From positions 142,958,140-143,022,139 of the forward strand of contig CM043955.1 in assembly GCA_014529385.2 (NCBI GenBank): 64,000 nt of DNA, written 5' to 3'. The notes under the pieces were generated by a model that was given only the letters and a program-made list of their open reading frames with translations, did no database searches and was not told the origin of the DNA. The DNA comes from Adiantum capillus-veneris (taxonomy: Eukaryota > Streptophyta > Polypodiopsida > Polypodiales > Pteridaceae). The translations under genes and the position numbers were made by a program. Shown here piece by piece: positions 47,464-58,903 of this stretch (positions within the stretch are counted from its first letter, which is position 1; each line of letters begins with the position of its first letter).

Positions 47464-48047
47464 CTAATCTTTCACCTCATCTTTTAAACCTTCTTCACAA
47501 CCCTTGATCGGAAAATCATTAATAAAGGGCATAGTAACATGAGGAATAAACTCTCTTAATAGTTTATTCATACCATTCATCATATGAGCAACATAATTAG
47601 TCACACCTTGCGGTAGATTGCACATCCTTACCAACCCAAGAGGTGCATGCATAGTAGTAAGACCCTTGCTTTCCAAAGCAAGCTGAAACTAATCATAGTT
47701 GGAGTAGAGATCACTCGTAGAGTAGATAGCCCTACCTACAAAGGATTCAAGAAATTCATCCACAATTAGACCTTTGTCCACATTTTGAAGTGTTACCTTA
47801 TTTTCCAGCTACATGTCCTGTATAAATCGCTAAGCACCATTCTTCGTCGGAATGATAAACCACCGATTAGAATATGGTGCACATGATGGCTCCAAAATAC
47901 CCATACATATCTTCTCGTTGAGCAAATCATTAAGCTATGGCAAATGAGCTTTAGGAATGAAAATAGGATATAAACTCCATGGCATATGGAGAACGGTAAA
48001 AATAACCATAGGTGCAACAATAACATAGGTTTCTTTTTCTTTAGCAA
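47464..48047 (-). pseudogene. Reverse transcriptase of the minus-strand Ty3 fossil
   Basis: Frames 48047-47793 and 47676-47464. The second carries TTMHAPLGLVRMCNLPQGVT and then the catalytic box as PFINDFPIKG; the normal first Asp of the Asp-Asp pair is Asn (near 47515-47530), so the site is dead. The PIKG after the box is characteristic of this Ty3 subgroup. Confidence 0.65.
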
Positions 48048-48704
48048 TGCATGATCTCATCAGTTATTTTTATTTCTGACATGGTCAATACACATAGTCA
48101 AAAAATGGACAACTCTTATACCATCTTTACTTTGGATTCTCACATAAGTTGAACCATCATCCACACCTTTGTTTCCATACACACCTCTGTGATATATGGT
48201 TGTCCCAAAATGAGTGAATAGGATTTCTTCTAATTCTCATCTATTTGGTTGGCAAGGAGATTGGCCATTACTTTTTATAACAATTTCTTCTCTTTGTTCT
48301 CATAACTCAATTTGTCAAATTTATTTGTTAAATTTAATTGAACATTTTTAAAATTTTAAATAGTTTTAAGGGATTCTATTCTATGTATAGTTCAAATCAA
48401 GGAAAATAAATTTAATTTAAACACACAAATGTACATATTGATTACTCATTTGAATATACATTTGTAGGAATAGAGAGAGAAAAATATAAGAAAAAGAATT
48501 TTTAGAGTTAGAGAAACAATCCCAAGAAACCTCAATGCTCTAACTAGATTGGTGTTTTGTGGGGTTTTAGGGTTTTTTTTTGGGAGGGGGCTTTCTATTA
48601 TCCAGCTTGTGCTTTATAAAACCATCCAAAGCGCAATGGTTTTGGAAAACTGCTTAATTGAGTGCACTTCCTTGTTGGAATTAGGGTTCCACAGATGCAC
48701 ACAT

Positions 48705-48895
48705 TGTTAAAGTTTTGGCATCTCAAGTGAATTGCCCAATGTGATCCCATTATTTAGTGTGGCTTTTAGGTATTTATTTTACTTATTTGTCAAAGTATTG
48801 GGTAGGGAAATTTATTGGGATTGCTACATAAGCAACCCCTTGCCTCCATTGTATACACATTTAGTTACTCATTGCCAAGGTTGATTGGTTCAAGA

Positions 48896-48983
<88 letters not shown>
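48705..48983 (+). repeat. 5' LTR, first part
   Basis: Runs from the TGTTAAAG end through a CT tract (48896-48983), where the nested Ty3 element interrupts it. The pre-CT part closely matches 56097-56291. Confidence 0.85.
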
Positions 48984-48984
<1 letters not shown>

Positions 48985-49744
48985 AGGACTAGGGAAAGCT
49001 AGACAAAGGATCCTCCTTCCAACCCCCCATAATATAGGCGGGCTCCTAGCCCCTTGCCCCAGACGGATCCCCTGTCCACACTGTTTAGCCCGGCCCCTGG
49101 CCAAAGTCCATGACCACCCTAGTCCTTAGGTTTGACCCTTGTCCTGACATTACTCCCCCCTTAAGGAAGAGTTTTCGTCCTCGAAAACACAAGTAGTAAT
49201 ATCTTCTTAAGAATACAGATGTTTTCCTTATTGACGTCCCATACGTGGGCTAGTTGTCTGTATGTCCGATAATTGGTGCAGTGAGGAGGTTCAATGAAAC
49301 CAAGAGCAATATCTTGATTTTCAACATTGTTGTCCTTTTGCAACCACTTTTATCGAATTGGTAACTCAATTTGTAACTTACTTGAGTACTTGAAAGGAGT
49401 AACCACAACTAAGAGTTATCCAAAAGCATAACCAGTTTTCAGATCTTCTAAAGGTACTGGAATAATGCAAGAAAAACTTGGCGTAACGATCCATGCAGTT
49501 GTGAGCCAGATTTCCTACTCGCGTGAGTATCTTGAAAAGTTCATAGCTATTGAGGGATAGAATAGGGAGTGTCCTCTTGTCAGACTTTTGAATAGTTTGG
49601 AACACAAAGAACTACATGTTCATCCCTAATGAAGGTTACTTGACAACATACTTTGTCACCACACCTGGTAAGTCCTTGACTTATGAAACTATTGAAACAA
49701 TATCCAACCTCACCACAACAAGTGTTCAAAGTTGAAAACCTTAC

Positions 49745-49957
49745 TTAAGCAAATTCTAGAATAGGGAGAAAATCATCTATGCAGAAATGTGTTGTGCTAA
49801 CGTATTCTCTCAGCAGATCCTTTAGCAAAATAAATATTTGTAAGCTGCCCATCCAACACGAGCAGCAGTAAGAGTGAGGTGCTTTTCCCCAACCACTTAC
49901 AGACAGTCTTCCACGACTGTCGATAAACGAGGACTCAATCATTGAGTATCCAACCAT
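49745..49957 (-). pseudogene. Integrase scrap of the nested Ty3 element
   Basis: A frame containing ILLKDLLREYVSTTHFCIDD and then FLPILEFA, resembling the helix after the catalytic Glu and the WxxxLPxxEFAYN block of Ty3 integrase. The parts between gag and this scrap (50000-52800) are too decayed to read. Confidence 0.45.
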
Positions 49958-49999
49958 ATATTTGATATGGAGTGGAGAGAACCAACTAGGTTGAAAGCT

Positions 50000-52800
50000 G
50001 TTTGGAGTGGAATAAGCTCATAGAGTTTAAACCAACCAACTACAGACACCCATACGTAGCCGTTACCTTGTATGGTAGGGTGTAAACTCATAAATCTGTG
50101 TGAAAAGTTGCACTTGAAGTGCAAAAAATTGCAGAAACAAAAAAGTCCATGAATTAGCATTCCTCTCCAAATAAATCAGTGTTAAACACTAGGGCCCATA
50201 ACACCTAGTGTGCATGCATTTAACACAAATATATCCGAACCGTAATTTCATGATGAGACTTTCCACGATACATACGTGAAAGTCTTGCAACAAAAGTTGG
50301 ACCATAATAGAATGTGACAACCCGATCACACCTAGGTACCAACCATTAGGCATTCTCATGAACATAGCATACTTTGCTATATGTAGAAACGACCCTCCGT
50401 TAAGGTGGTTTCATAGCACTTGTAATCACAACAAGTCTGTACTTAGTACCCGACAATTTCTGGCCACTGAAATTGTTCCTGATACGGTGTGGTCCAAATG
50501 GTCTAATAAATGGATGCGACCATCACGTAAGGACTTCGTCGCGACACATCATTAAAAATCGGGCGCCAATGTCAGTCCCAGAGAATCATATTCTCCACAT
50601 GTGGAATATGTGTCAAATAAGGATGGCCGAAAAAGCGACATCCATCAGGTACAAGATGTACTTGTGTGTGGAGGAAACTATGAATACTCCGCGACGCGAG
50701 TGAGAGGGACCCTCATTATCATTGCTCCACACTAGCTAAACCGAACTCCTTGAGTTCCTAGACCATGTTGTATCCCGTGTGACAACATTTGCCAAATTGA
50801 ACCCTACAAGTAGGTTCGTAACAGCATAAGGCAGAAAGATAGATTGGACACTTGGCCCAAAATACTGTGTGCCGACATGCCCTTGGCATGGCTTTGTAAC
50901 ATTCAAGCGTACTTATACGTCTTGAAAAACCAAGAAAAGCATACTAAAATGGAATAACACCAAATCAATAGATGCGTACCTGGAGATTTGAACGTAATGT
51001 TCACTTACCCGTATTCAAGTGGAGAGGAGCACGTCCCCTACCTGAAAAAACAAACAACATTGCAGTAGGAACCCTGGGTGTTGCCTTTGCAATCCAAGCC
51101 CGTGGATTAGAATCTACGTAGTCAAACCCCTTGGTAAGACTCTTTGTAGAAACTGCTCAACTAGTAGGTAACAGTCACCAACGTAGTCAACCGTGTTGTA
51201 CAGAATGATTGGAATAAATTGGAGAGGTTGAATTCGTATGCTACCGCATGCTATATTGCGGGCTTCTTTCCTTGAAAGTATAACGAGAGTAGATCAAACT
51301 GTGATCCTCAATGCCTATGGGGAGATGTAGCAATCACTGGCCGGGTCTTACCCCAAAACAGTATGTCCATAGGCAATCTGTAGTGCTATAGAGGGAGCCG
51401 GATATCCACACAAGTGAAATGGCTAGCTCTTATGGATAGACATGTTGTCTCAACCTATTGCTGTGTCTATACTCCGTGGTAGAGATGAGTTGATGGGAGT
51501 TAAAGGTTATCTAAAACTCAACTCGAGCACCACACTGAAAACATGTAGTGCAAAATGATACTCTAAACATTCGTAATGACAGGACTCTTCCTTGCCAATT
51601 AACGTCAATGTATACTCCACTTTGTAGAGCTCTTCGATCTTGAGAATAATCATCCAAGAAATACCAACAACTGGGTCTTACCCTAGATTTAACAATGGCT
51701 CTTAGCCAGTGTGTGTGGCTCATAGCCCTCATGGCAATTAGTGTTCAACCGTCGAACCGATGAAGACTAATGTGGATGGCATCTTGCCCAATTTCTAGCT
51801 GAGAGTTAGAGCATCTTGGCTCAGGAGGACTCACTAGTGAAACATGTAGCAAAAGCTTCTTAGAAAGTATGCAGTATTCTTCGAGAAAAATAAGAAAGAG
51901 AGAGAAAGAGAGAATGCTGGGCGTAGCGTGCAGCTTATCCTATAAGCATGCAATAATATGGCTTCGAGAGATGTAACAAAAAACACAAGTCACACCTTGC
52001 TGCCCTTATCGTGTAGGGAATCGTGACTATACGAAAATGACTTAAATATGGCTTATCATTGGCCCTTGGTCCTGGCCCTTGGCCCTGGCCCTTTTACTGA
52101 CTTATCTGGTATGCGGTTCTGACGACACCATTGTGACTTAATGATAGCACGTTGCCTTTGAATTAAGTCCAAGTTTTAGGTTCTTTTTAGTGGTGTTGTG
52201 TTTCGATAGCAACCTAAACAATTCAAAATGATTCATAACTAACATTGTCCTTGACAGAGTGACTGTCAGAGAGCGTACTATATATCATCTGGGTAACATG
52301 CCTTGCATACAAAAGTGGAAACCCATGGCTATCGTGACAGTCATAAACGTAAAAGTTAACACCAGAAGTGCCTTGCATCGACTGGATTGATAGGGATTCG
52401 GTGAGATGATGTCCTGATTAATGTGGATGCCCTAAGCTTGGTTGCCACTGCTCTTGACACCAAGTTAATGGTAGCATGAATTAGAAGTCGTGAGTCACGT
52501 GAAATTGGTCAACCATTTGGCTGTGCACAACAAACAATATTGTGACACGTATATCATATACACCCTAATGCACTGATCGTGTATGGATCTCATAATGTTG
52601 TCATCGTATAAGCCGAGATGATGAAACTAGTCGTACCAAAAATGATTATATCAGAAAAGAAACTGGGGCATAATACTACCCAATTCAAAAAATGAACAAT
52701 GTTTTGAAAAGCCACATGCACGTATGAAGACAGATAACTACTATGCCCTGCACCAAAAACTGGAGTTTATGTCGATCACAAACTAATGCATCATTCGGAC
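50000..52800. other. Unreadable interior of the nested Ty3 element
   Basis: It should hold protease, RT and RNase H by position, but no motif survives on the minus strand. Plus-strand frames are short and unrecognised. Confidence 0.4.
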
Positions 52801-52820
52801 ACATGGACATTGCTTTTTTT

Positions 52821-53431
52821 TTAATGCGTTCCTAAGCAAATAAAGCATAATTTTTGACTTTTTGCACGTCGAAAGTCGGATTGCGATAGTCGCTTCCTGA
52901 CCACGTTGGTCATGACCGGATCTGTTCCTACAACTGAATTGTTTTGGGCATGTTGGACCTCGTTGGTCATAACTGGTGGGTCGACAACCCCGTGGGTTGC
53001 TGGCAAGTGGAAAGTTGATTCTGGTAGCATTTTGTAAATTAATTGCGTGAGATTTTCCACTTGCATAGCCAATATTTGGACCCGTACAACTAACTTGCGA
53101 AATCGGGCATCAAAAGTTTGCCAATTTTCCAGTCTTATCGAGTGACAAACTCCCTGGCATCTGGCAAGTTACTATCATCCTCCAGAATATCAAACACGCT
53201 CTGAGGAGGAGGTGTAGATACTCGCAGAGAGAAAGATAGACTACCTGGGTATGCATCATCCGTCCCTGTTTCCACGTGGGTACCCTCCATGAGAGTATCC
53301 GGCCACACGGCATCCACAAGTGGAGCAGACTCCAAGTTTTCGAAGTCAAACATGTGTTGATCATCAATTTCCACACTCATGGTGAAAACGTGTTGTGCAA
53401 ACAAAAGAGAAAACAATACCTTGGAGTGCAA
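52821..53431 (-). pseudogene. Gag remnant of the nested Ty3 element
   Basis: Minus-strand frames 53431-53135 and 53072-52821. The first starts a gag-like acidic N-terminus (SVEIDDQHMFDFENLESAPL). The second ends with RRAKSQKLCFICLGTH, the first half of a CCHC knuckle, before a stop. It is the right distance from the primer site for gag. Confidence 0.5.
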
Positions 53432-54427
53432 AAAGGCTTGTAGCCGTATTGAACACAGAAACTCGTAGCAGAGCCCAGTGATTAGTCATGCTAACTCCGC
53501 CTTGATTCCAAAAAATAATCCTGTAGTTGTAGTTTGCACCTTAGCCGATAATTAGCCGTGCTAATTACATTGGTCGTCAAAGCTTTACGCAACCCATAAA
53601 TCCGTGATGTTGGATACTTGTTTGAAAACTTACAAGTTGTGGTCGACAAAGCTTGACATCCTGTCGAAGAAGTTCTTGGCCCTTCGGCGAAGTTATGTTG
53701 ACCTTGGTGTTCAAAGCCGAAATTATTGTCGTATAATAATTAAGTGCAAAAATCTGCAGCTTAATCACTCCTGGATCGCTGAACGGTATGCCGAGAATAG
53801 AGGGCCGTGCCTCTCTTTGTATGATGCCGAAATCCGTCTGGCTTGTATGCCGTAACCCGTTCGGCTTGTATGGGTGTATGCTGAGGTGGGCATGCACCCT
53901 CATTCAATAACCAATTTTCCCAAAGGTTTTGACCTTAGGGCATCTTGTGAACAAGAAGCCACAGCGCGATGGCGTCCTGCTAAGGAGTCGTCGAGAGCGA
54001 GAGAAGCTTGCTATGCTGAGGGGAGCATTTGGTTGCGCCTGCCAACAGAGACGGTTTGTCTCTAGCATGGGCTCGTGCACCTGTCAAGGCTGAAAATGCC
54101 CCACTTTGCGCAGGTGCCACAGTTGGTCTCCCTCCTCACAAGCGGGGTTGCCCACCCCCGAGCTCTGTCGAGTTTCCTATGTAGAGAAGCGTCACACCTC
54201 ATGCACATGCAAGATAAAAATAGAGGTGGCTCTCCACGCATGTGTGTCCCCCAAAAAAGAGTGGCTCTGATACCAGCATAAGGACTAGGGAAAGTTAGAC
54301 ATAGGATCGTCCTCCCAACCCCCCATAATATAGGCGGGCTCCTAGCCCCTTGCCCTAGACGGATCCCCTGTCCCCAACCCCTGGCCGAAGTCCATGACCA
54401 CCCTAGTCCTTAGGTTTGACCCTTGTC

Positions 54428-54574
<147 letters not shown>

Positions 54575-54586
54575 TGGTATCAGAGC
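54575..54586 (+). other. Primer-binding site, tRNA-iMet type
   Basis: TGGTATCAGAGC directly after the 5' LTR is the usual plant retrotransposon primer site, complementary to the 3' end of initiator tRNA-Met. Confidence 0.85.
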
Positions 54587-56096
54587 ACTTGGTGGAGCTC
54601 TGTGTCGGTTGAAGACCTTGAAGGAGAAGAAACTATCCCGCAAGAGAAGAGAGCCGTGTCGTCGACATTTTCTCACCCCAACCTCTATTTATAGCGTTCT
54701 AAAACGTTGGGTGATACTGGCGTCGTTCTCCCCCCCTCAAGCTCGGTGTGTGCTTTGACTGCAAGCGTTTTAAAAAATTGTACCCCTGTAGCACTGCCCA
54801 CCACTTTGTTCTCTTGTATTTTGAGACGCTTCACCCAACAGCACCCTACCCCCCCCTCCTGCACATTTTGAAATGCTGCTGTGCAGCAGGCGCCCTTCCC
54901 CCTCTCATGTGGGTAGTGTTGTCTCTCTCTGCACGCTCTTTTTTGAAATGTTGGGCTAGTGGCTACACTTGGTGTAAGAAATTCATAATGAGAAGCTTGG
55001 GAAAGTGTGAACGAGGCTTACGAAGGGTAACAAAAATCTTGTTTTTGGAGCAGCTTGGAAGGCGAGGTGTGAAAGAGGATCAACTTAGTGAAGCAACTTG
55101 GGGATACTCCAGCCACCTTTGGAGTGCAAGAAGGTACAAAATTCAAACCTTGTAACCTCAACATGGCCTTCCCTTACTTGAGTGAGGGCGATGACATCGA
55201 CCGAAGATAACCAAAAGCTATGCATAATGGATTGTCAACCATCCATTTAGCGGCCCATGCACCGGCACAGTTCTCAAGTAACCTGACAATTTTTTGGCTC
55301 GAGTTGGTGAAGTCAAAAGCAAGAGAATAGTGGCAAAGGTCAGTTGGACATGGATGGCAGTACCAATACGTAGTTAGCTGCCTCGGTACCCGAGAGGTAC
55401 GACCATAGTCATGATTGTGATTTGACGCTTTGTTTGGCTTGAGAGTTTGAAGCCAAAGGCAAAAGCAGGAACTCACAGATAGACAAGGACAAAGGCAAGT
55501 TGGACAGAGATTACGGTAATAAAGATTTGGCAGAGGAGATCAACATGGCACTCGTGGAGGTGGCCATAGTGGCCTCGACGTCAAATTTCTAGTCTGACAG
55601 GTGTCACCACTAGCTTCAACCAGAGAGAGGCTTGTGAGTGGTAGAGAGGGGCAATGACTGCTCCCTATAATTAATTTGGACCCTTGTGTTGGAGTTCAAG
55701 TTATTCATGTTTGGACCCGTATGTCGGAGTTCAATGCACAATCATCTGGCAAGGAACCAATCAGACGTCTAAAACACTATGGATGAGTGCACCAATCTAT
55801 TGTTGTTGGTCAGATTATGGACAGGATGTGTTCCAATAGTTCATTATCTTAGAGTTTTCGATTTTGGATGTGATGTGTTCACAGTTCACGAATGGGGATT
55901 ATTGGACGTAATATGGTCTACATTTCAAAGTTTCTACAAAGGCAACCGATGCTCAAGATGGCAATCCTTTCAGGTACAACATTTAGGAGAGCAACACCAA
56001 GGTGTATCCAGTTGGTCGCCACTACTGGGGTGTCCATGGTAGCTTCTTCATCGACTTGGTCTCACTATTGATGTCCACTATGAGCTGCAGAGAGGG
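54587..56096 (+). other. Internal region of the non-autonomous LTR element
   Basis: There are about 1.5 kb between primer site and 3' LTR. No gag, protease, RT or integrase motif was seen on either strand. A 135-codon frame at 54748-55155 and a minus-strand 100-codon frame at 55476-55174 are unrecognised. Confidence 0.5.
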
Positions 56097-56503
<407 letters not shown>

Positions 56504-58708
56504 CGCATAGCTTGGAGAAGATGAAGACGCTCAAGGCACATAACAGAGAGTGTAATGCTTAGTGCACAATAGAAAGGTAAGTTAGCCCTAGAATGATGGC
56601 ATATATACAATGCACGGGGGAAAAAACTTCCTAGTGAGGAGAAAATGCCCCGGTAGTCCTCCACGTATTCACAAACAACACTACCACATATATGGTAACA
56701 AAACCCCCCGAGAGTGATGTCGTAAACAAGAGCTGTCACATAGTGTATAAGGAAGTTCCATGCCCTGAGGACATCATCAATCCACAAAAACGGAAGAAAA
56801 GCTTCAAACTTCTCATGAGGCAATGCCTTTGTAAACATATCTGCAAGGTTTTCCTATGTGGACACATAAGCCAAGTTGATCTCTCCTATTGAGAGTCTCT
56901 CTCTAACATAGTGATAATGCACCTCAATGTGCTTTGTGCGAGCATGAAAAAAGTGGATTTCTTGCAAATGTCGATGCGCTCTGACTATCAGTGTAGATGA
57001 TGTTGACAATGTCATGTCCAACATCCAAATCAGCCATAAGGTGTCAAATCCATATACACTAAACCGTAGCTATGAAGACTACCCTATACTTAGCTTGCCA
57101 ACTGGAAGTGGCCACAATAGGTTGCTTCTTATGCAACTGTGATATGCATGAACAGCCAAGAATGAAACAAAAACCACTTGTGGGCACTCATGTGCCATAA
57201 CAACCAACCCAATCTAATTCCAAAAAAGCATGCAAAAATATGGTGACAATGATCCCTCCTTCGGATAAAACAACCCAAGTTAAAAAGTGCCACTCAAGTA
57301 GTGAAAGATCCTCTTAACAGCCTACCAATGCTTCAACCCTAGGCTATGCATAAATTTGCTAACCTGTGAGATTGCAAATTGAATATTTGACCTCATACTG
57401 CATACATAATTAAAGCATCCAAATTTTTTTTGATAAAAGAATGAAATTGGCAGGATCGCTAGAATCATGAAGACTTGATTTTAAACCTGTTTCCATTGGA
57501 GTAGAAATAGGTTTGTAGTCCTCAAGGCCAAACTTACATAGTAATGTCTCTATGTAGCTTGTTTGACACAAGGAAATACCTCCATCACACTCCTTGAACT
57601 ATATGCCCAAGTAATGATGCAAAAGCCCCAAGTCTTTCTTCTTGAAAGTAGCATTCAAATTAGCCTTGAATTCAGCAATGTGTGTCCCATTCGTATTCAA
57701 CAAATCATCTACATGAACGATGATGAGAAATCAATCACCCTCATGCTGGACATATAAAGTGCGTTGAGTTGGAGTGTTATGAAAGCCTCATTTAACCAAA
57801 TGAGTTTTAGCTTTCTCATACCAAGCACAAGGAGATTGCTTCAACTCATACAAAGCTTTCTTACATTTGCACACTTTATTTCCTTGTCCTTCTTTGACAA
57901 AACCGCAAGGCTGCTTTACATAAACTTCCTCAAATATATCACCATTCAAGAAAGCAGTAACAATATCTGATTGATATACACCCATCCAAAATGAGCTTCC
58001 AATGCACATAGGAATTGAAGAGTAGTCATACGACAAGTGGAAGCAGAAGTTTCTTAATGATCAATGCCTTTCTGTTGTGCATAACCTTTTGCAACAAGTC
58101 TAAACTTGTAGCAATCAATTTTACCATCCAACTTGCATTTCAATTTGTAAACCCACTTCGTACCAATGGCCTTTTTTCTAGAAGGCAAATCCCATAAAGT
58201 CCATGTGTCATTTTCTATAAGTGCATCATATTCTGATTGCATGGTAGGCATCCAATTTTCTAAATTATGTGCTTCATCAAAAGAAATAGGCTACTCCTCA
58301 TCACATAAACTAGAAACAACCAAAGTATAACGATCTGATGCATAAGATGCATGGCGAGAACCTAAATGAGTATGGCTACACATAAGTGCATTCAATTTAT
58401 TGTCACGCAAAGTATGCACAACCATTTTGGCATACCTCTAGCCTCCGTATTCTCAATCCTTTCCACATCAAGTAATTCATGTACATCTGCATCAGTAATA
58501 GGCTAATCTGTAACATTTACAAAAACCCCTATAGGTTGTACGTTTGTCTCATTGGAATTTACATTCAAGTTTCCACCATTAAAAAAAGAAACAAAGTGTC
58601 ATAAATGTCCTGCGAGCTTATATTACTATCTTTGGTACATGATAATAAAGACTAAGAATAGAATCTTTCTCAAACAGATTATCCCATGCAACCAAGTGTT
58701 AAGTATGG
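56504..58708 (-). mobile_element. Older Ty1/copia pol fossil, truncated by a younger copia
   Basis: Minus-strand copia blocks in order. An integrase-RT linker starts right at the insertion point of the younger element (DSILSLYYHV-type sequence near 58650). Next is RT N-terminal 58251-58054 (ENDTWTLWDLPSRKKAIGTK, FRLVAKGYAQQKGIDH), RT centre 58036-57788, a broken RT end with LYVDD (about 57720-57390), and the RNase H end (MFTKALPHEKFEAF, 56838-56800). Several stops. The 5' half must lie beyond the window on the far side of the young copia. Confidence 0.8.
57788..58251 (-). pseudogene. Ty1/copia reverse transcriptase of the older element
   Basis: The two frames cover the conserved WVYKLKCKLDG, KFRLVAKGYAQQ, SDIVTAFLNGDIFEEVYVKQ (catalytic Asp of the first RT motif) and KALYELKQSPCAWY blocks. 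A stop and frame change lie between them near 58040-58054. Confidence 0.8.
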
Positions 58709-58897
58709 TGAAGGAGTACGAGCGGAAGTGCGACGCGAGAGAGAGTGCGAGAAGAAGAGCACGACGATATGGTGAAATCGCTCTACTGTAATGTGTAGAG
58801 CATAGTGAGTTCTTATTAGGTTTTTACAAAAGAATATGGTACTTTAAGTGTGAGAGAAGCTACTATACAAGCTAATATACAAGAGATGTAGAGAAGT
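58709..58897 (-). repeat. 3' LTR of the younger copia (low-coordinate end)
   Basis: TGAAGGAGTACGAGCG at 58709 (plus strand) recurs at 63984 next to the primer site, marking the LTR end. The other boundary, close to the pol stop at 58904, is inferred; the LTR is about 190 bp. Confidence 0.7.
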
Positions 58898-58903
58898 GAT
58901 GTA

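Larger units (their letters stand above)
44915..48240 (-). mobile_element. Decayed Ty3/gypsy pol (minus strand)
   Basis: Reading the minus strand from 48240 downwards: a short stretch possibly from the protease-RT link, reverse transcriptase (about 48050-47460), RNase H (47146-46943), integrase zinc-finger region (46554-46360), integrase core (about 46340-45787) and a tail (45199-44915). Stops and frameshifts are frequent. The integrase shows GNGKSERGH-type residues and ends in DQTT-HSAVM-FELM, unlike the Tat-like and chromovirus-like copies elsewhere here, so it is another lineage. No LTR pair was identified. Confidence 0.7.
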
